64,000 bases of DNA from AC-32 sp963755635 (GTDB taxonomy: Bacteria > Actinomycetota > Thermoleophilia > Gaiellales > Gaiellaceae): positions 62,001-126,000 of the forward strand of contig CAVWKS010000007.1 in the NCBI GenBank assembly GCA_963755635.1. Direction: 5' to 3'. The translations under genes were made by a program, and so were the position numbers. The notes beneath the pieces are model-generated. The model worked only from the letters and a program-made list of their open reading frames with translations, was not told the DNA's origin and ran no database searches. Within the stretch, counting starts at the first letter, position 1. The number at the start of each line of letters is the position of its first letter. Shown piece by piece: positions 9,858-17,827 of this stretch.

Positions 9858-10652
9858 ATGCTGGAGAGGCTCGCGGGTGTTCGCGACCGCGTGCTGGACG
9901 GCGCCGGGCTCGCCGAAGGGGAAGCGCTGCTCGACGTCGGCTGCGGCGAGGGGATGATCGCCTTCGGCGCGCTCGAGCGGGGCGCCGGACACGTCGTCTT
10001 CGCCGACATCTCGGAGGACCTGCTCTCGTTCTGCCGCGAGACGGCCGGGGCGCTCGGGCTCGCCGAGTGGTGCAGCTTCGTCCAGGCGGGCGCGGACGAG
10101 CTGGAAGGCGTTGCGGATGAAGGCGTCGACGTGGTCACCACGCGCTCCGTCCTGATCTACGTGGCGGCGAAGCAGCGCGCGTTCGAGGAGTTCTTCCGCG
10201 TGCTGCGGCCGGGCGGCCGGATCGCGATCTGGGAGCCGATCAACAGCTTCGGAGTGAACGAGCGGATGCGCGATGCCTTCTGGGGCTTTCCCGGGAACGG
10301 GCTGAGCGACCTGGCGGAACGGGTGCAGCGCGTCTTCGGGGAGATCCAGCCGCCGGACGATCCGATGCTCGACTTCGACGAGCGCGACCTGATCCGCTTC
10401 GCCGAGGAGGCCGGGTTCTTCCCAGTCGAGCTCGAGCTGAAGGCGGAGATCCGCCCGACCGAGCCGCTGCCGTGGAATGTCTTCCTCAACATGTCCGGAA
10501 ACCCGAAGATCCCGACCTTCGCGGAGGCGATGGACGTGGCGCTGACGCCCGAGGAGCGCGAGCGCGTGACCGAGCACCTCCGGCCCCTGGTCGAGGAGGG
10601 CAAGGGCGTCTGGCGCATGGCGCACGCCTTCCTGACGGCGACTAGGCCGTAG
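9858..10652 (+). CDS. Class I SAM-dependent methyltransferase
   Basis: The ATG at 9858 gives 264 residues with motif I LLDVGCGEGM near residues 24-33, the acidic residue at FADISEDLL, and VLRPGGRIAIWEPIN (motif III), so it is a Rossmann-fold methyltransferase. The substrate is unknown. The codons between the ftsH stop (9771) and 9858 are open in the same frame and read TPKQRDIWAEWLAERRSGGD, which looks like a genuine N-terminus of such proteins but has no ATG, GTG or TTG. The real start is therefore either 9858 or an unusual codon upstream (possibly altered by a base error). It ends tail-to-tail, overlapping the ABC gene by 11 bp. Confidence 0.85.
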   Translation: MLERLAGVRDRVLDGAGLAEGEALLDVGCGEGMIAFGALERGAGHVVFADISEDLLSFCRETAGALGLAEWCSFVQAGADELEGVADEGVDVVTTRSVLIYVAAKQRAFEEFFRVLRPGGRIAIWEPINSFGVNERMRDAFWGFPGNGLSDLAERVQRVFGEIQPPDDPMLDFDERDLIRFAEEAGFFPVELELKAEIRPTEPLPWNVFLNMSGNPKIPTFAEAMDVALTPEERERVTEHLRPLVEEGKGVWRMAHAFLTATRP

Positions 10653-12393
10653 CGACGCCCGCCTGCCAGGACGCCCAGAGACTGGCGTAGCGCTCTCCCT
10701 GGGCGACCAGCTCGTCGTGGCTCGCGACCTCGACGACGCGGCCGCTGTCCATCACGACGACGCGGTCGGCTCGCTCTGCTGTCGAAAGGCGGTGGGCGAT
10801 GATGATCACCGTCCGGCCCTCGACGACGGCGGCCAGCGCCTGCTCGACCGCCGCCTCGGTCGCCGGGTCGAGGCTCGACGTGGCCTCGTCGAGGACGATC
10901 ACAGCGGGGTCGGCCAAAGCGACGCGCGCGATCCCGACCAGCTGCCGCTCGCCCGCCGAGAGCCGCACCCCGCGCGTCTGCACGTCCGTGTCGATCCCGT
11001 CGGGCAGCGCCTCGAAGCGCTCGCGCGCTCCGATCTGCTCCAGCGCATGCAGCACCGCCTCGTCCGAGGCGTCCGGGTCGGCCAGGCGCACGTTGTCGGC
11101 GATCGTGCCGCTGAAGAGATGACCCTCCTGCGGCAGCATCACGATCCGGTGGCGCAGCGACTCGAGCCGCGCGTCGCGGAGGTCGACGCCGCCGAGCGTG
11201 ATCGAGCCCTCCTGCGGGTCGTACTGGCGCGTCAGCAGCTTCGCGAGCGTGGACTTGCCCGCGCCGGTGACGCCGACCAGCGCGACGTGCTCGCCGGCAT
11301 CCAGTCGCAGCGAGACGCTCTTGACCACGCGCCCGCCGGCCTCGTAGCCGAAGCTGACATCGCGGAGCTCGAGCACGCCGTCGACCGGGAGATCGACCGC
11401 TCGCGGGCGCTCCGTGACCGCGTTCGGCGCCTGGAGCAGGCCGACGACCTTCCCGAGCGCCGCCAGGCCCTGGCGGAACTCTCCGAGCCACTCGCTGAAG
11501 CGCGCGATCGGGTCGAACAGCTGCACGAGGTAGAGCACGTAGGCGGCGATCGTTCCCTGGGTGATCTTCCCGTCCCGGTAGAGCGACGCCGCGACCAGCA
11601 GCACGGCGACGAGCGCGACCGTCTGCGCCAGCGGGATCATCGTGAAGAGCCGGATGTTCACGAACGAGGCCCTGCGCCACGCGCCGATCTGGGCGTTGCT
11701 GCGCGGCTGGTAGGCGTCGATCGTCTGCTCCTCGCGCCGGAACGCCTGGATCACCCGGACTCCCGAGAGGCCCTCCTGGAGCGTGGTCAGCACCTCGGCG
11801 ACGCGGTCGCGGATGGCGTGGTACGCGCGACCGGCTCCGTGGTGGAACGACCAGCTCGCCGCGATCAGCACAGGCAGCGCGACGAGCGAGACGAGCGCGA
11901 GGATGGGCGAGAGGATGACGAGCACGACGATCGTCAGCGCGATCTGCAGGCCGCTGCCGACGACCTCGACCATCGCCTCTCGCAGGAACTCGTCGAGCGC
12001 CTGCACGTCCGAGGTCAGCCGGGAGACGAGCACGCCGGTGCGCTCCTGCTCGAAGAACCCGAGCGGCAGCGCTTGCAGCTTCTCGAACGCGGCCGCGCGA
12101 AGGCGGTTCAGGAAACGCTCGCTCGCGGTCGCGGCCAGCAGGGTCTGCGCGCGCACGACCAGCGGCTTGAGCAGCGCGAGGACGATCAGCGCGACCGCCG
12201 CGAGGTTGAGCGGCTGCAGGTCGTGCTTGTCGATCCCGTTGTCGACCGCGTAGCGCACGAGGAGCGGGCCGGCCAGCGTGATCAGGGTCGAGACGATCAC
12301 CGCCGCGGCCGCGCCGAAGTAGAGGTTCTGCACCTGGCGCGTCAGGCCGCGCGTCTCGCGCCAGACCTCCCGCGCCGTCGCTCGCTCCATCAT
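10642..12393 (-). CDS. ABC exporter subunit with a degenerate signature motif (heterodimer partner 2)
   Basis: This 583-residue half-transporter (ATG at 12393, overlapping the stop of its upstream partner) has an N-terminal six-helix transmembrane domain and a C-terminal ATPase. Walker A is GVTGAGKST near residue 377, Walker B is VIVLDEATSSLD with the catalytic Glu, and the switch His is in IIAHRLST. The signature is LSAGERQL instead of LSGGQ. The upstream partner has a normal signature but an Asp in Walker B. Together they predict one active and one degenerate ATP site, as in TM287/288 and BmrCD. Multidrug or lipid efflux is the usual role of the type; the substrate is not known. Confidence 0.93.
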   Translation of the reverse strand: MMERATAREVWRETRGLTRQVQNLYFGAAAAVIVSTLITLAGPLLVRYAVDNGIDKHDLQPLNLAAVALIVLALLKPLVVRAQTLLAATASERFLNRLRAAAFEKLQALPLGFFEQERTGVLVSRLTSDVQALDEFLREAMVEVVGSGLQIALTIVVLVILSPILALVSLVALPVLIAASWSFHHGAGRAYHAIRDRVAEVLTTLQEGLSGVRVIQAFRREEQTIDAYQPRSNAQIGAWRRASFVNIRLFTMIPLAQTVALVAVLLVAASLYRDGKITQGTIAAYVLYLVQLFDPIARFSEWLGEFRQGLAALGKVVGLLQAPNAVTERPRAVDLPVDGVLELRDVSFGYEAGGRVVKSVSLRLDAGEHVALVGVTGAGKSTLAKLLTRQYDPQEGSITLGGVDLRDARLESLRHRIVMLPQEGHLFSGTIADNVRLADPDASDEAVLHALEQIGARERFEALPDGIDTDVQTRGVRLSAGERQLVGIARVALADPAVIVLDEATSSLDPATEAAVEQALAAVVEGRTVIIIAHRLSTAERADRVVVMDSGRVVEVASHDELVAQGERYASLWASWQAGVATA

Positions 12394-14129
12394 GCCGCGG
12401 CCTCCAGCGCCAGCAGCGAGCGGTAACGCCCCGAACGGGCGATCAGCTCCTCGTGCGTGCCCTCCTCGACGATGCGGCCGCCCTCGAGCACCGCGACGCG
12501 GTCGGCGAGCGCGATCGTCGCCGGCCGGTGCGCGATCACGAGCGTCGTCCGGCCTTCCATCACCTCGGCGAGCGCCGCGCGGATCTCGTGTTCCTTGGTC
12601 GCGTCCACCGCCGACGTCGCGTCGTCGAGGACGAGCACGGCCGGGTCGGCGAGGATCGCGCGGGCGATCGCGATGCGCTGCCGCTGGCCGCCCGAGAGCG
12701 AGAAGCCGCGCTCGCCGAGGATCGTCTCGTAGCCGTCGGGCAGGTCGTCCACGAACGCCGCGGCACCCGCGAGCTCGGCCGCGCGGCGGACGTCCTCGTC
12801 GCTCGCGTCCGGGCGGCCGAGACGGATGTTCTCGCGCACGCTCTCGCTGAACAGGAACGTCTCCTCGAAGACGAGCGCGACCGCGCGGCGGACGTCGGAG
12901 ATCCGCAGCTCGCGCAGGTCGTGGCCGTCGAGCAGCACGCTGCCCTCTTCGGGGTCGTAGAGCCTCGCGAGCAGCCCGGCGACGGTGCTCTTGCCCGAGC
13001 CGGTGGCGCCTACGAGCGCGAGCGACTCGCCCGGGGCGACGTGCAGGTCGAGCCCGTCGAGCACGAAGCGGTCGCCTTCGTGCCCGAAGCGAACGCCATC
13101 GAGCCGGATGTCGCCGCGCGCGTCGAGCTCGACCGGGTGGCGCGGCTCGCGCAACTGCGGCTCGGCTTCGAGCACTTCGGTGATCCGGCTGCTCGCGGCC
13201 AGCGCCTTCTGCACGGTCGTCACGCGCTGGCCGAGCACGCGCAACGGCCACACGAGCATCACGACGTAGGCGTTGAAGGCGACGAACGAGCCGACGGTCA
13301 GGTCGCCGTTGATCACGCTGCGGCCCCCGATCCAGAGCACGGCCGCGATCCCGAGCAGCGGCAGCATCTCGAGCACCGGGATGAAGACCGCGTCGAGGCG
13401 GGCGAGCGCGAGCGCCCGGTCCATGATCTCGGCGCTTCGGGTGCGGAACCGCGCGGCCAACGCGTCTCCGGCGCCCAGGCCCTTGACGACTCGGATCCCG
13501 CTGACGGTTTCCTCGACGAGCGTCGAGGCTTCGCCCCAGCTCGCCTGCAGCTCACGCGTCCCGCGGTCGTACTTGCGCGAGTAGAGCCAGGCGCCCACGG
13601 TCACGAACGGCACCGGGATCAGCACCACGAGCGCGAGCTGCCAGTCGAGCACGAGCATCACGATCGCGACCGCGATGACGGTCAGCACGTAGCCGATCGT
13701 GTGCCCGATCGCGTCCATCATCCGCGCGATGTGCTGCGAGTCGGACGAGGCGCGGCTCAGCAGCTCGCCCGGGCCGACACGGTCGTGGTAGGTCGCGTCG
13801 AGGCGGAGCGCGTGGGCGAAGAGCGCGTCGCGGACGCCCGCGTCGGAGTGGGCGCGGTTGCGGATCGCGTAGAGGTGGCGGAAGGCGCCGGCGCAGACCT
13901 CGAGCAGCCCGACGCCGAGCAGCACGAACAGCCAGATGAGCAGGGCGTGATGGTCGCGCGGAACGACCCCGTGGTCGATCGCGTACTTGACGACGAGCGG
14001 CGCGGCGACGGCGCCGGACTGCCAGAGCAGCCCGGAGAGCACGGCGCCCATGACCCCGTGCCGCTGTGTGCGCACGACCGCGCGCATGAATCGCCACGCC
14101 GTCGGGCGGCGTCCCTCGAGATCACCCAT
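12390..14129 (-). CDS. ABC exporter subunit with Asp in Walker B (heterodimer partner 1)
   Basis: The gene is translated first in the pair and overlaps the next by 4 bp, which favours equal amounts of the two subunits. It encodes 579 residues: transmembrane domain with about six helices, then an ATPase with Walker A GATGSGKST near residue 375, canonical signature LSGGQRQR, switch His in VIAHRPAT, and Walker B VLVLDDATSAVD, where the catalytic Glu is replaced by Asp. This Asp with the partner's odd signature forms the non-hydrolysing site. The start codon CAT/ATG is shared face-to-face with the divergent folP region, so no spacer is left for two promoters. Confidence 0.93.
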   Translation of the reverse strand: MGDLEGRRPTAWRFMRAVVRTQRHGVMGAVLSGLLWQSGAVAAPLVVKYAIDHGVVPRDHHALLIWLFVLLGVGLLEVCAGAFRHLYAIRNRAHSDAGVRDALFAHALRLDATYHDRVGPGELLSRASSDSQHIARMMDAIGHTIGYVLTVIAVAIVMLVLDWQLALVVLIPVPFVTVGAWLYSRKYDRGTRELQASWGEASTLVEETVSGIRVVKGLGAGDALAARFRTRSAEIMDRALALARLDAVFIPVLEMLPLLGIAAVLWIGGRSVINGDLTVGSFVAFNAYVVMLVWPLRVLGQRVTTVQKALAASSRITEVLEAEPQLREPRHPVELDARGDIRLDGVRFGHEGDRFVLDGLDLHVAPGESLALVGATGSGKSTVAGLLARLYDPEEGSVLLDGHDLRELRISDVRRAVALVFEETFLFSESVRENIRLGRPDASDEDVRRAAELAGAAAFVDDLPDGYETILGERGFSLSGGQRQRIAIARAILADPAVLVLDDATSAVDATKEHEIRAALAEVMEGRTTLVIAHRPATIALADRVAVLEGGRIVEEGTHEELIARSGRYRSLLALEAAA

Positions 14130-14148
14130 GGCCCTAACCTACCCGTGC

Positions 14149-14967
14149 GTGAAAGCTCCTATCGAGCAGCGTTTTCCCCGGCCCTCGGTGATGGGCGTCG
14201 TCAACGTCACGCCCGACTCGTTCTCGGACGGCGGCGTCAACTTCGACCCGGACGACGCGGCCGCGGCGGCTCGGCGCATGCTCGGCGAGGGCGCGGCGAT
14301 CGTCGACATCGGCGGCGAGTCGACGAGGCCGGGCTCCGGCGGCGTCTCGCTCGACGAGGAGCTCGGGCGCGTCATGCCGGTGCTCGAGCGGCTGCAGGGC
14401 GAGGTGCCGGTCTCGATCGACACCTCGAAAGCGGAGGTCGCCCGCGCGGCGATCGAAGCGGGCGCCGAGCTCGTCAACGACGTGACCGCGCTCCGCGGCG
14501 ACCCCGAGCTGGCCGGTGTGGTCGCGGGCTCCGGCGCGTACCTCTGCCTGATGCACATGCTCGGCGAGCCGCGCACGATGCAGCTCGACCCGGTCTACGA
14601 CGACGTCGTCTCCGACGTCGCGGCCTTCCTCGAGGAGCGGCTCGCGTTCGCGGTCGCGGCCGGGATCGCCGAGGAGCGGATCTGCCTCGACCCCGGGATC
14701 GGCTTCGGCAAGACGGTCGAGCACAACATCGAGCTGATCCGCCGGCTCGACGAGCTGACACGGATCGGGAGGCCGCTACTCGTCGGGCTCTCGCGCAAGA
14801 GCTCGCTCGGGAAGCTGCTCGGCGACCCTGAGGCGACGACCGGCTCGACAGCGGCCAGCGTGGGCGCGGCCGTCGTGGCCTACGAGCGCGGCGCGACGAT
14901 TCTGCGCGCCCACGACGTCCGCGAGCACGTCGAAGCGCTGACCGCCGCGGCCGCGGTGCTGCCATGA
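14149..14967 (+). CDS. folP: Dihydropteroate synthase
   Basis: FolP condenses 6-hydroxymethyl-dihydropterin pyrophosphate with p-aminobenzoate in folate synthesis and is the sulfonamide target. Starting at GTG 14149 the protein has 272 residues with MGVVNVTPDSFSDGG, DIGGESTRPG, VSIDTSKAEV, NDVTALRGD and DPGIGFGKT, all family hallmarks, ending in IRAHDVxEH-like sequence. An in-frame ATG at 14128 is possible but would overlap the divergent ABC start codon. The TGA stop overlaps the folB start (ATGA). Confidence 0.94.
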   Translation: MKAPIEQRFPRPSVMGVVNVTPDSFSDGGVNFDPDDAAAAARRMLGEGAAIVDIGGESTRPGSGGVSLDEELGRVMPVLERLQGEVPVSIDTSKAEVARAAIEAGAELVNDVTALRGDPELAGVVAGSGAYLCLMHMLGEPRTMQLDPVYDDVVSDVAAFLEERLAFAVAAGIAEERICLDPGIGFGKTVEHNIELIRRLDELTRIGRPLLVGLSRKSSLGKLLGDPEATTGSTAASVGAAVVAYERGATILRAHDVREHVEALTAAAAVLP

Positions 14968-15320
14968 CGGTCGTCGTCGAGCTCGCAGGCCTCGAAGTGC
15001 CGGGCCGGCACGGGGTCGAAGAGGACGAGCGGCAGAGCGAGCAGCCGTTCCTCTACGACATCCGCGTCGAGCTGCCCGAGCCGAAGGCCGACCGGATCGA
15101 GGACACGGTCGACTACCGCGACGTCGTCGAGCTGCTCCGGGAGATCTCCGAGGCGCGCGAGTTCAGCCTGCTGGAGGCGCTCGCCGGCGCCGTCGCGGAG
15201 GCGCTGCTGCAGCGCTTTCCCTCGATCCGGCACGTCCGCGTGCGCGTGCGCAAGCCGCGTGTCCAGCTCGGGACGGCCGTCGACTACGCGGCGGCTACCG
15301 TCGAGCGGTCGAGAGGCTGA
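14964..15320 (+). CDS. folB: Dihydroneopterin aldolase
   Basis: This 118-residue protein shows LEVPGRHGVEEDERQSEQPF at its N-terminus (the family's G-x-H-G-x-x-E-E pattern), DTVDYRDVVELL, and LLEALAGAVAEALL, as in FolB. It cleaves dihydroneopterin to 6-hydroxymethyl-dihydropterin and glycolaldehyde, the step before FolK. It overlaps folP by 4 bp and its 3' end overlaps the convergent protease gene by 26 bp. folK resumes on the same strand after the protease. Confidence 0.92.
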   Translation: MTVVVELAGLEVPGRHGVEEDERQSEQPFLYDIRVELPEPKADRIEDTVDYRDVVELLREISEAREFSLLEALAGAVAEALLQRFPSIRHVRVRVRKPRVQLGTAVDYAAATVERSRG

Positions 15321-16927
15321 GCTTGTAGCCGGCCTCGCGCGGCTTCTTGCCGAGGAAGACGTCCACGTAGACGTACTGCGCGGCACCGCGGCCGGCCACG
15401 ACGACGCGCTCGGGCCGCGCGCCCGCGTGGGCGGAGAGGCCGAGCAGGTCGCGCTTCGCCCCCGCGCCGCGCTCGAAGACCGTGCGCGTGCGCCGACCCC
15501 AGACCTCGAGATCGACGTTCGCGTTCGTGCGGACGTTGACCACGAGCTTCCCGCGCGCCGGCAGGTAGGCGCGGTAGACGTCCTCGGAGTCGTCGCCGCG
15601 CGCGAGCCGGGCCGCGATCGTCGCGCGCTTTCGGGCCGGTGAGGTCAGCGCCGGGTGGCCGGCCCGGGAGAGACCGCCCGGCTTGACGAGGAAGACGTCC
15701 TCGTTCGGCTCCTGCTGGTCGGGCGCAGGCGCCTTGCGCGCCACCGCCGCGGCCACGTCGAGCGCGCCGTAGCCCCTCGTCCGGCTCCAGCCGCTCCCGC
15801 TCGCGGAGTGGCGCATGATGTCGAAGAGCTGTGTGTTCGTCAGCGTCGGATTCAGCGTCCAGACGCCGGCGGCCGCGCCGGACGTCAGCGGCGCCGAGAA
15901 GCTCGTCCCGTCGAAGACCGCGTACCCGGAAGAATTGAAGGCCGTGGGGATCGCGACCGGGATGTCCTGGCCGGGCGCGACGAGGTCCATCTTCGGAGAG
16001 GAGCTGGAGAAGGAGGTGACGCCGCCGCTTTCGTCGGTCGCGCCGATCGTGAGCACGTGCGCGAACCCCGCAGGGTAGATCGGCGGATCGCCCTCGTCGC
16101 CGGAGTTCCCGGCCGCGGCGACGATCAGCGAGCCGCTCGCGAACGCGGACAGGATCGCGTGCTCCTCGATCGGCAGCCGCTCGGTTCCCCCGAGGCTGAG
16201 GTTGATCACGCCCGGGCCGTGGGCGACCGCGGCAGAGAGGCCTGCGATCTCGTCGCCGACCGTGAGGACGCCGCCGGGGCTCGCGTCCCAGAGCTGGAGC
16301 TTCGCAAGCGGATAGATCCCGACGAGCCCGACGGTATTGGCGGGCGCGCCGACGACCGAGGACGTGGCGGTGCCGTGCTGCTCGTCCAGGTTGACGGGTG
16401 TGACGGTCTGCGTGTTGAGCGCGGTCGTGTCCGGCCGGGCCGAGAACTCCTCGTGCGTGAGGTCCGTGCCGGAGTCGATCATCGTCACCGGGACGCCCGG
16501 GCCCGGAGGCGTCCAGTTGAAGGCGTGGACGGCGCCCCACCACCATTCCTGCGAGCAGAGCGGGTCGGTGCTGCAGACGATTGAGCGCCGGCGCCGCGTC
16601 GAGCGGTCGCAGCGGGACATCGGGCGTGACCGACCGCACGACGCCCTCGGCTCGCAGGGCAGGGAGCAGGCGGCGTGCGGCGGCGCTCCGCAGGCGCCAG
16701 AGCGAAAGCTGCGGCGAGATCAGCCGGCCGCCGACCGCGCCGAGCGCGAAGCGGGCGCCCCCGCCGGGCCTCGCCTTCAGCTGGAGCAGCGCGTCGCTGC
16801 TCGCGGGAAGCGTCCGGCTCGACGAAAGAGGCAGCACCGGCGTTCCATCGTGTTTCGGCAGTTGCGCCGCCAGCGCGGGCGAGCACGCGGCGAGCGCGAC
16901 GAGCAGGACAGGCGCGATCCGGCGCAC
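15295..16927 (-). CDS. Secreted subtilisin-like serine protease (S8), split by one frameshift
   Basis: The GTG at 16927 starts an export signal (RRIAPVLLVALAACSPALA), then a propeptide-like part, and near 16579 one extra base shifts the frame. The rest holds the S8 triad: Asp in VTMIDSGTDLTHEEF, His in DEQHGTATSS, and Ser in FDGTSFSAPLTSG, with the oxyanion Asn in AAAGNSGD. The C-terminal about 120 residues form a beta-rich domain (VNVRTNANVDLEVWG) like the pre-peptidase C-terminal type. The joined product is about 544 residues. It lies on the opposite strand between folB and folK, so it is transcribed separately. Upstream ATGs would overlap folK; the GTG leaves 31 bp between the two. Confidence 0.88.
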
Positions 16928-16958
16928 GAGGCGGACAAGGTAGCTGCAGAATCCTGGC

Positions 16959-17420
16959 GTGACCAGGGCGTTCATCGGGCTCGGCTCCAACCTGGGCGAC
17001 CGCGAGGCGCAGATCGCCGCCGCTGTGGAACTGCTGCGCCAGGAGGAGGGCGTCGAGGTCGTCGGCGTCTCGGCGCTGCGCCTGACCGATCCGGTCGGCT
17101 ACCTCGACCAGCCGCGCTTCCTGAACGGCGCCGCGGCCGTCGAGACGTCGCTGGGCGCGCGCGAGCTGCTCGAGCGGCTGCTCGCGATCGAGCGCGGCCT
17201 CGGCCGTGAGCGTGAGTCGGGCCCGCGCCACGGCCCGCGCACGATCGATCTCGACCTCCTCGTGTTCGGCGCGGAAACGATCGACGAGCCGGGCCTCCAG
17301 GTGCCGCATCCACGCCTGGCTGAGCGGAAGTTCGCGCTCGAGCCGCTCGCGGAGCTGGAGCCCGCATTGGAGGTTCCCGGCCTCGGCCCGGTCCAGGCCT
17401 TGTTGGCAGGGCTACAATGA
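16959..17420 (+). CDS. folK: 2-amino-4-hydroxy-6-hydroxymethyldihydropteridine diphosphokinase
   Basis: The 153-residue protein starts at GTG with FIGLGSNLGDREAQI and contains RPRTIDLDLL-type sequence (HGPRTIDLDLLVFG) and VPHPRLAERKFALEPL, the HPPK signature. It pyrophosphorylates 6-hydroxymethyl-dihydropterin to give the substrate of FolP. It belongs with folP and folB but is separated from them by the opposite-strand protease. The DUF2469-like gene starts 7 bp after its stop, so both are probably co-transcribed. Confidence 0.93.
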   Translation: MTRAFIGLGSNLGDREAQIAAAVELLRQEEGVEVVGVSALRLTDPVGYLDQPRFLNGAAAVETSLGARELLERLLAIERGLGRERESGPRHGPRTIDLDLLVFGAETIDEPGLQVPHPRLAERKFALEPLAELEPALEVPGLGPVQALLAGLQ

Positions 17421-17427
17421 TCGCTCC

Positions 17428-17793
17428 ATGTCGCACCTCGACGAGTTGGACGAGTTCGAGGCCGAGCTAGAGCTCGCTCTGAAGAAGGAGTACACCGCGG
17501 TCTTCGGCCTGTTTCGCTATTGCGTGCTGACGCAGGACGCGACGTACCTCTGCAACAAGCTCGACCTGCAGTACGTCCCGCAGCAGAGCTATCCGTTCTT
17601 CCAGCTGAAGATGGAGGACGTGTGGGTCTGGGACAAGAACCGCCCGACCCGGATCATCCCGCGTGCCGAGGTCTACACCTCGAGCGACGTGACCGTCGAG
17701 GAGCTGCGTGGCGACGGCGACGAGCCTTCGCTGACGCCGGAGGCGCTTGCCGAGCGCATCGGCGAGTCGCTGGCCTCGGACGACGACCTCTAA
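17428..17793 (+). CDS. DUF2469-like protein, actinobacterial conserved
   Basis: This small acidic protein (121 residues) starts MSHLDELDEFEAELEL and carries FGLFRYCVLTQDATYLCNKL, FQLKMEDVWVWDKNRPTRII and SDVTVEEL. The order and spacing match the actinobacterial DUF2469 family (typified by EMELSLYREY, then DAWVWDMYRPARFV and FKDVNVEEL). The function of the family is not known; in many actinobacteria it lies near rnhB and other replication genes, here it follows folK. The last about 25 residues are very acidic and likely disordered. There are no membrane or export signals, so it should be cytoplasmic. Confidence 0.8.
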   Translation: MSHLDELDEFEAELELALKKEYTAVFGLFRYCVLTQDATYLCNKLDLQYVPQQSYPFFQLKMEDVWVWDKNRPTRIIPRAEVYTSSDVTVEELRGDGDEPSLTPEALAERIGESLASDDDL

Positions 17794-17827
17794 CTTTCGC
17801 GCCCGAGCGGGCGTCTGATTGTGCGCG

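Noticed and set aside
12453..14831. A 792-codon plus-strand frame
   Set aside because: It is antisense to the ABC subunit genes and runs through folP in the wrong frame; only the ABC genes and FolP show family motifs.
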